Positions 23,029 to 29,168 of a stretch of DNA of 29,168 bases are shown piece after piece. The position numbers and the translations under genes are program-made. The stretch is from SIG480 sp045636165 (lineage in GTDB: Bacteria; Bacillota; Clostridia; Oscillospirales; JAAYXM01), in the NCBI GenBank assembly GCA_045636165.1, contig JAZTWZ010000106.1, positions 1 through 29,168 of the forward strand. The letters run 5' to 3'. Numbering within the stretch: the stretch's first letter is position 1; every line of letters begins with the position of its first letter. The notes under the pieces are model-generated. The model saw only the letters and a list, made by a program, of their open reading frames with translations. It was not told the origin of the DNA and searched no databases.

Positions 23029-24420
23029 ATGTCTATTTTATACAGAGAAGAAAAAGACTCAATCGGCGCAATGCAGGTTCCTGCTGACGCTTACTACGGT
23101 GTCCAGGCGCTCCGCGCAAAGGAAAACTTCAAGATTACCGGCAGATGTGTTCATGTCGAGATGGTAAGAGCAATTGCAGAAATCAAGATTGCTGCTGCTA
23201 TGACAAATGCAGAAGTCGGAGTTTTTTCAAAGGAAATCGCAGATGCTATCGTTAAAGCAGGTGAGGAAGTTCTCACAGGTAAGTTTGACGATCAGTTCAT
23301 CGTCGACTCTATCCAGGGTGGTGCAGGTACTTCATTCAACATGAACGCAAACGAAGTTCTCGCAAACCGTGCTATCGAGATGCTCGGCGGAACAAAGGGC
23401 GACTACTCAATCGTTCATCCGAATGACCATGTAAACTGCGGTCAGTCCACAAACGACGCTTATCCGAGCGCAGGTAAGCTTGCTACTATCCGTCTTCTTG
23501 AGAAGGCAATCGTAGAGCTCAAGCGCCTTGAGAGAGCACTTGAAGATTGCTCAAAGAAATTTAAGTCTGTTGTAAAGATGGGCAGAACTGAAATGCAGGA
23601 TGCAGTTCCGATGAGCCTCGGTCAGAGCTTCGGCGCATTCGCAAAGGCAGTAGGTCGCGATGTGAAGCGCTTTGAAAAGGCTATCGAGTGTATGTCCACT
23701 CTCAACATGGGTGCAACGGCTATCGGAACGGGCATCAACGCTCATCCGGAATACATAAAGAAGATTGTAGGAAATGTTTCAAAGGTTACAGGTCTCAAAC
23801 TCGCACAGTGCGAGGACCTTGTTGATGGAACACAGAACCTTGACGAGCTTGCAAATGTTTCAGGCATCATCAAGACTTGCGCAGTTAACATCTCAAAGAT
23901 TTCAAACGACCTTCGCCTTATGTCTTCAGGTCCGCGTGCAGGATTTGGTGAAATCAATCTTCCGGGTCGCCAGAACGGTTCTTCAATCATGCCGGGTAAG
24001 GTTAACCCCGTTATGCCTGAAGTTATGAGCCAGGTTTGCTTTAACATAATCGGTAACGATATGACAGTTACAATGGCAGCAGAAGCAGGTCAGCTTGAGC
24101 TTAATGCTTTCGAGCCGGTTATCTTCCATTGTCTCTTCGAGTCACTTGATACTCTTACAAACTGCGTTGCAGGCTTCATTGACTACTGCATCACCGGCAT
24201 CACAGCAAACGAAGACACATGCCGCGCAAGCGTTGATAACAGCATCGGTATCGTAACTTCACTTTGCCCGTACATCGGCTATACTGATTCTGCAAGAATT
24301 GCAAAACGCGCTCTTAAGGAAGGCCGCAAGGTATATGATGTTATCCTTGAAGAGAACATCATGCCGAAGGAAGAGGTTGATAAAATCTTCGAGCAGGTAA
24401 TCAACGAAGTTATCGGCTAA
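23029..24420 (+). CDS. aspA: Aspartate ammonia-lyase
   Basis: 463-residue enzyme of the aspartase/fumarase superfamily that converts L-aspartate to fumarate and ammonia. Aspartase rather than fumarase is indicated by HVNCGQSTNDAYPSAG, where the Ser-Thr-Asn triplet is the aspartase form (fumarase has SSND), and by GRTEMQDAVPMSLGQSFGAF. The flexible active-site loop signature is GSSIMPGKVNPVMPE. Length is typical. The ATG at 23029 has AAAGGAG 8 bases upstream; the longer frame would start inside the promoter. Codon use is strongly biased (AAG, AAC, CTC), suggesting high expression. It is divergent from a LysR gene, shares a symmetric promoter with it and ends at a good terminator. Confidence 0.95.
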   Translation: MSILYREEKDSIGAMQVPADAYYGVQALRAKENFKITGRCVHVEMVRAIAEIKIAAAMTNAEVGVFSKEIADAIVKAGEEVLTGKFDDQFIVDSIQGGAGTSFNMNANEVLANRAIEMLGGTKGDYSIVHPNDHVNCGQSTNDAYPSAGKLATIRLLEKAIVELKRLERALEDCSKKFKSVVKMGRTEMQDAVPMSLGQSFGAFAKAVGRDVKRFEKAIECMSTLNMGATAIGTGINAHPEYIKKIVGNVSKVTGLKLAQCEDLVDGTQNLDELANVSGIIKTCAVNISKISNDLRLMSSGPRAGFGEINLPGRQNGSSIMPGKVNPVMPEVMSQVCFNIIGNDMTVTMAAEAGQLELNAFEPVIFHCLFESLDTLTNCVAGFIDYCITGITANEDTCRASVDNSIGIVTSLCPYIGYTDSARIAKRALKEGRKVYDVILEENIMPKEEVDKIFEQVINEVIG

Positions 24421-24432
24421 ATGAAAAATATT

Positions 24433-24463
24433 AAGCAGGACAGAAATCTGTCCTGCTTTTTTT
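24433..24463 (+). terminator. Rho-independent terminator of aspA
   Basis: The 11-bp stem AAGCAGGACAG (24433-24443) and CTGTCCTGCTT (24448-24458) has the loop AAAT and is followed by a run of T. Confidence 0.94.
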
Positions 24464-24464
24464 G

Positions 24465-24493
24465 TTGAAAAAATTTTTGATTTATGGTAAATT
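24465..24493 (+). promoter_or_regulatory. Promoter of rsmE
   Basis: TTGAAA (24465-24470), a 17-bp spacer and TAAATT (24488-24493). It starts directly after the aspA terminator and leaves a leader of about 17 bases before the GTG start. Confidence 0.6.
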
Positions 24494-24516
24494 AAATTAG
24501 AAAAGGGAGTGATTTC

Positions 24517-25248
24517 GTGCCGAGATTTTTTGTAGATAAAGAGCAGGTCCGGAACGGCTTTATAAATATCACCGGCGATGATGTAAAGCACATTAAAAAA
24601 GTTCTTCGTCTTCGTGAGGGTGATGCGATTGAGGTATGCGACGGTGCAGGGAAAGACTATGAATGCAAGATAGAAAGTCTTTCTGATGATTCTGTTCGCG
24701 CTGAAATAGAAAGCAGCTCAGAAAATATGTCCGAGCCGCCGATTGAGATTTGCGTATATCAGGGAATGCCGAAGAATGATAAGATGGACTATATTGTTCA
24801 GAAGTGTGTTGAGCTTGGCGTTTGTGAGATAGTTCCTGTTATTACAAAGCGCGCTGTGAGCATACCACGCGATGCGGAGAAAAAGACAACGCGCTGGCAG
24901 AAGATAGCCTCAGAAGCAGCAAAGCAGAGCGGACGCGGAATACTCCCGACTGTTAGAAATACGGTAAGCTTTTCTGAGGCGATTTCAGAAATGTCAGGTG
25001 AAGAGGCTTTGAGCCTTATGCCGTATGAGTGCGAAAGGGAAGGCTCACTTTCCGGGCTTCTCAAAAAGACCGATAAAAAGAAGATAAATGTATTTATCGG
25101 TCCTGAGGGCGGTTTTGACGAGAGTGAAGTACAGAAAGCTCGGGAAAAAGGTGTATTTACCGTAACCCTCGGTCCGCGCATTCTCAGAACGGAAACTGCA
25201 CCTCTTGCGGTTTGTTCTGCGATAATGTACGAGCTTGGTGACTGGTAA
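24517..25248 (+). CDS. rsmE: 16S rRNA (uracil-1498-N3)-methyltransferase
   Basis: 243-residue SPOUT-type methyltransferase that modifies U1498 in the decoding region of 16S rRNA using S-adenosylmethionine. The N-terminal PUA-like part has VKHIKKVLRLREGDAIEVCD. The C-terminal knot domain has FIGPEGGFDESEV and LGPRILRTETAPLAV, the SAM-binding trefoil-knot motifs of RsmE. The start is GTG at 24517 with AAAGGGAG upstream. Length is typical. It is convergent with spoIIR: the two stop codons are separated by one base and no hairpin lies between them. Confidence 0.95.
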   Translation: MPRFFVDKEQVRNGFINITGDDVKHIKKVLRLREGDAIEVCDGAGKDYECKIESLSDDSVRAEIESSSENMSEPPIEICVYQGMPKNDKMDYIVQKCVELGVCEIVPVITKRAVSIPRDAEKKTTRWQKIASEAAKQSGRGILPTVRNTVSFSEAISEMSGEEALSLMPYECEREGSLSGLLKKTDKKKINVFIGPEGGFDESEVQKAREKGVFTVTLGPRILRTETAPLAVCSAIMYELGDW

Positions 25249-25249
25249 A

Positions 25250-25834
25250 TCAAAGGTTTTTAAAAAGCTCAAGAAGTTTGAATTTTATTTGATATTCGGT
25301 AGTATCTGATGTTATAAGGCGAAGTTCTTTTTTGCTGAACTCGGTGTTCAGAGATTCTGCTTCTGCGGCAGAGACGCAAAGTGGCGGAAAGAGAACACAC
25401 CACCAGTTTTTTCCTTCTGCTTTTCCGAGTTTGATTTTAAGAGCCTCGTATCTCCCTGCAGGGAGAGAAAAGGAGCCGTATTCTTTGGTGGGGAAAATGC
25501 TGTCTGAAAGAGACGCTGTGGCGCGATAGGAAACTTCATTCTCTTCGCAAACTAAATTTGCGATATTCTCAAAATCTGGAAGATGCTGCGATATGATTTT
25601 TCGCGCATCTTCTTTTGTTTCGCATTCCTTTGTTAAAGTGTCCATATATTCAAGAACTTCATCTCGAATCTGAAGCTTAAGTGTCTGGTCTTCTGCTGAA
25701 TCTGAATTTGCGATGATGTGGAGGCGTATAAGCTTTTCGGAGATTCCGATTTGTTCTTCTTTTGCAAGTGCACCGACGAGAAGTGACATGGAAAGTCCAA
25801 TCAGAAGCGCTACCTCAAAAATATATTTTTTCAT
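25250..25834 (-). CDS. spoIIR: Stage II sporulation protein R
   Basis: 194-residue secreted signalling protein of sporulation. In Bacillus it is made in the forespore under sigma-F and triggers SpoIIGA processing of pro-sigma-E in the mother cell. An N-terminal hydrophobic segment (about residues 5-24) serves as signal peptide or anchor. The family core KLIRLHIIANSDSAEDQTLK is followed by LQIRDEVL, and later GKNWWCVLFPPLC. ATG 25834 is chosen because GGAGG lies 8 bases upstream; the longer frame has no SD and runs through the hairpin. A sigma-F-like promoter is present at 25867-25896, and the SD lies in the right arm of a terminator-type hairpin. The gene overlaps nothing but ends one base from rsmE. 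Confidence 0.94.
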   Translation of the reverse strand: MKKYIFEVALLIGLSMSLLVGALAKEEQIGISEKLIRLHIIANSDSAEDQTLKLQIRDEVLEYMDTLTKECETKEDARKIISQHLPDFENIANLVCEENEVSYRATASLSDSIFPTKEYGSFSLPAGRYEALKIKLGKAEGKNWWCVLFPPLCVSAAEAESLNTEFSKKELRLITSDTTEYQIKFKLLELFKNL

Positions 25835-25835
25835 G

Positions 25836-25886
25836 AAAAAAACCTCCGGTGAAAGTGTGTTATACACTTTATAACCGAAGGTTTTT
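25836..25886 (-). terminator. Hairpin ending the Gx-transporter operon and enclosing the spoIIR SD
   Basis: On the minus strand AAAAACCTTCGGT (25886-25874) pairs with ACCGGAGGTTTTT (25850-25838), one G-U pair aside, and an inner stem AAAGTGT/ACACTTT (25870-25864 with 25858-25852) closes a 5-base loop. The right arm runs into T7, so it should terminate transcription from the Gx gene. The same arm contains GGAGG, the spoIIR ribosome binding site. Confidence 0.8.
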
Positions 25887-25896
25887 GTTTTTATAC
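25867..25896 (-). promoter_or_regulatory. Sigma-F-type promoter of spoIIR
   Basis: On the minus strand GTATA (25896-25892), exactly 15 bases, then GGTTATAAAG (25876-25867). This matches the Bacillus sigma-F consensus GYWTA-N15-GGnnAnAHTR at all but one defined position. The predicted start near 25860 lies in the hairpin loop. Confidence 0.7.
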
Positions 25897-26390
25897 ATAT
25901 CTGTTCTTCTGATGATAAATTGCGCTATGAAAGCTGTCGTGATCCCTGTGATGATAGACGCCAGAAGCATTATCGGAAGATACATGAAAATCGAGAACGA
26001 GAAAAAGAGAAGACTTGCCGAAATGATTTGGCCTATGCTGTGGAAGGATGCTCCCAGAATACTAACGCCGTATATTGAAAAAGCATTATACCGCTTTAAG
26101 AAAAGCATCGAGAGAAATGCAAGCGTTCCCCCTGAAAGCGAGAAAACAAGAGCTGTTATGCCACCACCGAAAATTGATGAAACAATCGAACGGACGAAAA
26201 GAATTGAGAAGGTCGCAAGCGGAGAAAGAGTATAAAGCGAGAAAAGCGTAACGATGTTTGAAAGTCCCGCCTTAACGCCGGGGAGTGGCAGAATTGATGG
26301 GAAGAACGCGTTTTCGAAAAATGAGAGAATAAGCGAAAGTGCAAGCAGAAGCGAATAAAGCGAAAGTTTGTAGGTTCTTGAGTTACTCAT
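25869..26390 (-). CDS. Gx transporter family membrane protein
   Basis: 173-residue integral membrane protein with about five hydrophobic segments, of the family once labelled heptaprenyl diphosphate synthase component I. Marker segments are LPGVKAGLSNIVTLFSLY near 37-54, FVRSIVSSIFGG, SLSGGTLAFLSM and GVSILGASFHSIGQIISA. The fold resembles ECF-transporter S components, so transport of a small organic molecule or isoprenoid-related compound is possible; the substrate is unknown. The start ATG overlaps the DUF6062 stop codon in ATGAGTAA, so translation is probably coupled. The last codons form the left arm of the hairpin that also contains the spoIIR promoter. Confidence 0.85.
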   Translation of the reverse strand: MSNSRTYKLSLYSLLLALSLILSFFENAFFPSILPLPGVKAGLSNIVTLFSLYTLSPLATFSILFVRSIVSSIFGGGITALVFSLSGGTLAFLSMLFLKRYNAFSIYGVSILGASFHSIGQIISASLLFFSFSIFMYLPIMLLASIITGITTAFIAQFIIRRTDMYKNKNLRL

Positions 26391-27081
26391 TGTCGAGGTC
26401 TCCGCCGAGAAAGGCTATCGTATGCTCTGCGGCAAGTTTTGCATCACCAAGAGGAATATCGCGGTAGAGGTAATTGTAGCTGTTGCAGAAGCGCGTAACT
26501 TCATCTTCAAGCCCTTCGAGAATCTTTTTTGTAGCAGAAAAATGATCATCACAGAAAGCTTGATAGTTTCTCTTTGAAATAAGGTCCTTTGCGGTATCTG
26601 TGAGAAGCGCAAGGTGATGCGGACAGAAGTATTCCTGCTCTCGCGTTTTCTCTCTGAATTCAGGAGTGCTTTCCCAAATATAGACGATATTTCGCGCGTA
26701 AAGAGCGAGCTTTTCATCTATTCTCTCGCATACAAAGCATCCGCTTGTGCATCTTTTCAGCTTTTCTGAAATCTTTGCGAAGTCCTTTTTGGTAAAAAGA
26801 AGTTTCTTTTCGATAAAGCCCTCCCCGATAAGCTCTCTGAGATAGCTCTGAAGCATAAGCGTAAGGCTTAAGCGGTTATTCATTTCAAGCATCTTTTTGA
26901 AATGCGGCTGGCAGAAGCCTGTTTTATTTGTTTCGATTCTGACATCCGGCTCCATCATCGCCGCGCCCATAATGTATTCAAGAGCCTCTTTTTCAAGGTC
27001 TCTTTCAAGACGGCAGACGGGGCAACCGCATTTTACATTGTATGCGTCATTTATTGGAATTGTATAAATGACTTCTTTCAT
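26383..27081 (-). CDS. DUF6062 family cysteine-rich protein
   Basis: 232-residue soluble protein of unknown function. It has repeated Cys/His motifs: CGCPVC near residues 18-23, GFCQPHF, GCFVC and FCPHH. These look like two CxxC...CxxH sites able to bind zinc or a metal cluster. Other conserved text is MMEPDVRIETN near 41-51. The same pattern is known to me from DUF6062 proteins in clostridia. SD GGAGGG lies just before the ATG and a good promoter is present (27114-27141). It is co-transcribed with the Gx transporter through an 8-base overlap, which may hint at a shared role. No enzymatic motif is visible. Confidence 0.82.
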   Translation of the reverse strand: MKEVIYTIPINDAYNVKCGCPVCRLERDLEKEALEYIMGAAMMEPDVRIETNKTGFCQPHFKKMLEMNNRLSLTLMLQSYLRELIGEGFIEKKLLFTKKDFAKISEKLKRCTSGCFVCERIDEKLALYARNIVYIWESTPEFREKTREQEYFCPHHLALLTDTAKDLISKRNYQAFCDDHFSATKKILEGLEDEVTRFCNSYNYLYRDIPLGDAKLAAEHTIAFLGGDLDNE

Positions 27082-27082
27082 A

Positions 27083-27111
27083 TTGTCCCTCCGAAAAAAA
27101 TGGTGTATAAT
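27083..27111 (+). promoter_or_regulatory. Candidate promoter of the Ogg-type gene
   Basis: TTGTCC (27083-27088), a 17-bp spacer and TATAAT (27106-27111), about 54 bases before the start at 27165. It overlaps the minus-strand leader of the DUF6062 gene, giving face-to-face promoters. Confidence 0.5.
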
Positions 27112-27113
27112 AT

Positions 27114-27141
27114 ATTTTATCAGTTATATGTTTTTTGTCAA
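27114..27141 (-). promoter_or_regulatory. Promoter of the DUF6062-Gx operon
   Basis: On the minus strand a perfect TTGACA (27141-27136), a 16-bp spacer and TAAAAT (27119-27114), about 33 bases before the start codon. Confidence 0.75.
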
Positions 27142-27164
27142 TATCAATCGCTTGGAGAGAAATT

Positions 27165-27995
27165 ATGGTAAAAACTGAACTTGAGATTAAAAGAATATAC
27201 GGTTGCGAAGATTTTTCGCCTCGTGAGATATTTGAGTGCGGTCAGGCGTTTCGCTGGGAAGCGGATGAGGTAGGCGCATATACGGGAATCGCTCACGGCA
27301 TACCTGCAAAGGTGTGGAAAGAAGGCGGAGATGTTTGCATAATGTCAGAAGAGGGCGCGTATGAAAGAGTCTGGCATGAGTATTTTGATATGGAGCGGGA
27401 TTACAAAAAACTTCGCGAGGAGATAAGTCGCGAGAGTGCGCTCAAGGAGGCTTGTGACTTCGGCCGTGGTATAAGGATACTCCGTCAGGAGCCGTGGGAG
27501 GCGCTCTGTTCATTTATAATTTCGCAGTGCAACAATATTCCGCGAATTAAAGGGATAGTTGAAAAACTGTGCCTTATGTGCGGCGAAAAGAGGGAGTTTC
27601 TCGATATAACATATTACACTTTCCCGACGGCTGCGGAAGTTTCCAGACTCAGCGAAAAAGAGCTGTCAATGCTCCGTTCGGGTTATCGTGCTGCATACAT
27701 AAAAAATGCGGCAGACGCGGTGACATGCGGCGAATTTGATTTAGATGCAGTTTCAGCCCTTCCGACACCGGATGCCAAAGCAGAGCTTTTAAAGCTTTCG
27801 GGAGTTGGCGAAAAGGTAGCGAGCTGCGTTCTTCTTTTTGGAATGGGGAAGCTCGATGCATTTCCTGTCGATGTGTGGATGAAGCGTGCGATAACCTTCT
27901 TTTTTGGAGAGGGGAAGTTTGATTATACGCGTTTCGGTGACTTGGCAGGTCTTGCACAGCAGTATATGTTTCATTATATTAGAAACGGTAAATAA
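27165..27995 (+). CDS. ogg: 8-oxoguanine DNA glycosylase/AP lyase, OGG1 type
   Basis: 276-residue base-excision repair enzyme that removes oxidised guanine. The N-terminal OGG domain has GQAFRW (from about 26), as in OGG1 and AlkA relatives. The helix-hairpin-helix-GPD domain has FIISQCNNIPRIKG, then LSGVGEKVASCVLLF with the catalytic Lys217, and FPVDVWMKR with the catalytic Asp236. Their 19-residue separation equals that of Lys249 and Asp268 in human OGG1. The start ATG 27165 has GGAGAG 6 bases upstream; the longer TTG frame lacks one. It is divergent from the DUF6062 gene and has no clear terminator before pyrH. Confidence 0.92.
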   Translation: MVKTELEIKRIYGCEDFSPREIFECGQAFRWEADEVGAYTGIAHGIPAKVWKEGGDVCIMSEEGAYERVWHEYFDMERDYKKLREEISRESALKEACDFGRGIRILRQEPWEALCSFIISQCNNIPRIKGIVEKLCLMCGEKREFLDITYYTFPTAAEVSRLSEKELSMLRSGYRAAYIKNAADAVTCGEFDLDAVSALPTPDAKAELLKLSGVGEKVASCVLLFGMGKLDAFPVDVWMKRAITFFFGEGKFDYTRFGDLAGLAQQYMFHYIRNGK

Positions 27996-28032
27996 ACCTG
28001 AAGCTTTTTTGTTGTACTGTAAATCAAGGGTA

Positions 28033-28061
28033 TTGAAATTTTTGTTAAAATATTATATAAT
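28033..28061 (+). promoter_or_regulatory. Promoter of pyrH-frr
   Basis: TTGAAA (28033-28038), a 17-bp spacer and TATAAT (28056-28061), about 48 bases before the pyrH start. Confidence 0.8.
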
Positions 28062-28108
28062 TAGTATCAGTAAAAATGCAACTATTTTTTCATCGGGAGG
28101 AGTTTAAT

Positions 28109-28831
28109 TTGAGTAATGTAAAGTATAAGCGCATTTTGCTTAAGCTCAGTGGTGAGGCGCTTGCAGGAAGTAAGAAAAGCGGTCTTGATTTTGAGGTTAT
28201 AAAGTCAGTTTGTAAGACCGTCAAGGAATGTGTCGACCTCGGTGTTCAGGTCGGAATCGTTGTCGGCGGCGGAAACTTTTGGCGCGGAGTAAAAGACGGT
28301 GGCGACCACATGGACAGAACCCGTGCAGACCACATGGGTATGCTTGCGACGACTATCAACTCGCTCGCAGTTGCGGATGTTCTCGAGCAGCTTGGAGTAG
28401 ATGTTCGTGTTCAGACTGCGATTGAGATGCGCGCATTTGCAGAGCCGTATGTCAGAAACCGTGCTATCCGTCATCTCCAAAAGGGAAGAGTAGTCATCTT
28501 CGGTTGCGGAACGGGTAACCCGTTCTTCTCAACCGACACCGCAGCAGTTCTCAGAGCTGCTGAGATGGATGCTGAAGTCATTATGAAGGCTACGAATGTT
28601 GACGGTGTCTACGACAGCGACCCGAAGAAGAACCCGGATGCAGTTAAGTTTGATAACCTTACTTATGACGAGGTGCTCGCACGCCATCTCAATGTTATGG
28701 ATACAACAGCAACCTCGCTCTCAATGGACAACAATATCCCGATTGTAGTTTTCTCGCTTAAGGATAGCGAAAATATAAAGAGAGTAATTCTCGGAGAAAA
28801 AATTGGTACAGAAGTTAGAAAGGATGCGTAA
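28109..28831 (+). CDS. pyrH: UMP kinase
   Basis: 240-residue bacterial UMP kinase, phosphorylating UMP to UDP in pyrimidine nucleotide synthesis; it acts as a cytoplasmic hexamer. Motifs of the amino-acid-kinase fold are in order: RILLKLSGEAL near the start, VVGGGNFWRG, DRTRADHMGMLAT, then FGCGTGNPFFSTDTAA and KATNVDGVYDSDP. Length is standard. The start is TTG at 28109 with GGGAGGAG at 28096-28103; the in-frame ATG at 28076 has no SD. It has its own promoter rather than following rpsB and tsf directly. frr follows after 3 bases. Confidence 0.96.
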   Translation: MSNVKYKRILLKLSGEALAGSKKSGLDFEVIKSVCKTVKECVDLGVQVGIVVGGGNFWRGVKDGGDHMDRTRADHMGMLATTINSLAVADVLEQLGVDVRVQTAIEMRAFAEPYVRNRAIRHLQKGRVVIFGCGTGNPFFSTDTAAVLRAAEMDAEVIMKATNVDGVYDSDPKKNPDAVKFDNLTYDEVLARHLNVMDTTATSLSMDNNIPIVVFSLKDSENIKRVILGEKIGTEVRKDA

Positions 28832-28834
28832 ATT

Positions 28835-29168
28835 ATGAGACCTGAAGTAAAAGAATTTGATGAGAGAATGCAAAAGAGTGTCGGCGTTGTTGCTGAAGAG
28901 TTTTCTGCAGTCCGCGCAGGTCGTGCAAACCCCGGTGTACTCGATAAGATTACAGTTGATTACTACGGAACACCCACCCCGATTCCACAGGTAGGTTCAG
29001 TTTCAGTTCCGGAGCCGAGAACTCTCCTCATTCAGCCGTGGGATGCATCAATCCTCAAGGATATCGAGAAGGCTATCCTTGCATCTGACCTCGGAATCAA
29101 TCCGGGAAATGACGGCAAGTGCATTCGCCTTGCTTTTCCGCAGCTTACAGAGGAGCGCCGTCGCGACC
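28835..29168 (+). CDS. frr: Ribosome recycling factor (partial, runs off the window)
   Basis: The first 111 codons of ribosome recycling factor, which splits post-termination ribosomes together with EF-G. The text MRPEVKEFDERMQKSV is followed by FSAVRAGRANPGVLDKI, DYYGTPTPI, LLIQPWD and INPGNDG, and then the FPQLTEERR segment at the edge. These are all conserved in RRF. The frame has no stop before the end of the window, so the gene is cut, not broken. It starts 3 bases after pyrH with AAAGG about 11 bases upstream, and is clearly in the same operon. Confidence 0.96.
   Translation, partial: MRPEVKEFDERMQKSVGVVAEEFSAVRAGRANPGVLDKITVDYYGTPTPIPQVGSVSVPEPRTLLIQPWDASILKDIEKAILASDLGINPGNDGKCIRLAFPQLTEERRRD

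Noticed and set aside
25869..26390. Calling the Gx protein heptaprenyl diphosphate synthase component I
   Set aside because: It is a multi-pass membrane protein resembling ECF S components; the synthase label is historical.

Overview
The window looks like chromosomal DNA from an anaerobic, endospore-forming member of the Clostridia, probably a gut Oscillospirales-type organism. That placement is inferred. The support is spoIIR with a sigma-F-like promoter, rubrerythrin, a soluble fumarate reductase module, DUF6062, DUF1015 and Gx-transporter genes, classic SD/TTG starts and many bidirectional hairpin terminators. There is no phage, IS element, CRISPR array or rRNA. Two tRNAs (Trp-CCA, Gly-GCC) are present.

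Layout. 1-3177: the end of an operon encoding a soluble fumarate-reductase-like complex (NAD(P)H/FAD electron-input protein, 2Fe-2S/4Fe-4S protein, flavoprotein). 3216-3704: an uncharacterised lipoprotein. 3848-8134: a heterodimeric ABC exporter plus an Sfp-type phosphopantetheinyl transferase in one operon. 8190-11426, minus strand: a Gfo/Idh/MocA oxidoreductase, an MGT-type glycosyltransferase, an AbrB-like regulator and a TetR regulator, with a clear promoter/operator in front of the AbrB gene. 11590-12468: a CDF metal exporter, divergent from tetR and ending in six natural histidines. 12468-12777: a 310-bp non-coding foldback element that exactly fills the space between two convergent genes. 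12779-14966: a PII-like protein and a duplicated DUF1538 membrane protein. 15112-17312: galM plus a second Gfo/Idh oxidoreductase. 17439-17514: tRNA-Trp. 17580-20423: copper P-type ATPase, divergent from rubrerythrin. 20457-21719: DUF1015 protein. 21860-21934: tRNA-Gly. 21969-24420: a LysR regulator divergent from aspartate ammonia-lyase. 24517-25834: rsmE convergent with spoIIR. 25869-27081: Gx transporter and DUF6062. 27165-27995: Ogg-type glycosylase. 28109 to the end: pyrH and the start of frr.

How genes may work together. Aspartase makes fumarate from aspartate, and the soluble fumarate reductase at the left edge could use it as an NAD(P)H-linked electron sink. Both loci favour AAG lysine codons by eye, as highly expressed genes often do. 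DUF1538 and the PII-like protein look like a membrane transporter with a dedicated cytoplasmic regulator. Both are internally duplicated.

The most interesting regulatory structures are: (a) a near-symmetric promoter between lysR and aspA that reads TTGATT-N17-TATAAT on both strands; (b) a sigma-F-like promoter buried in the left arm of a terminator hairpin whose right arm holds the spoIIR ribosome binding site; (c) an inverted repeat over the -10 of the abrB-like gene; and (d) the 310-bp foldback element with nested terminator-like hairpins. Four operon junctions share the same octamer overlap, ATGARTAA.
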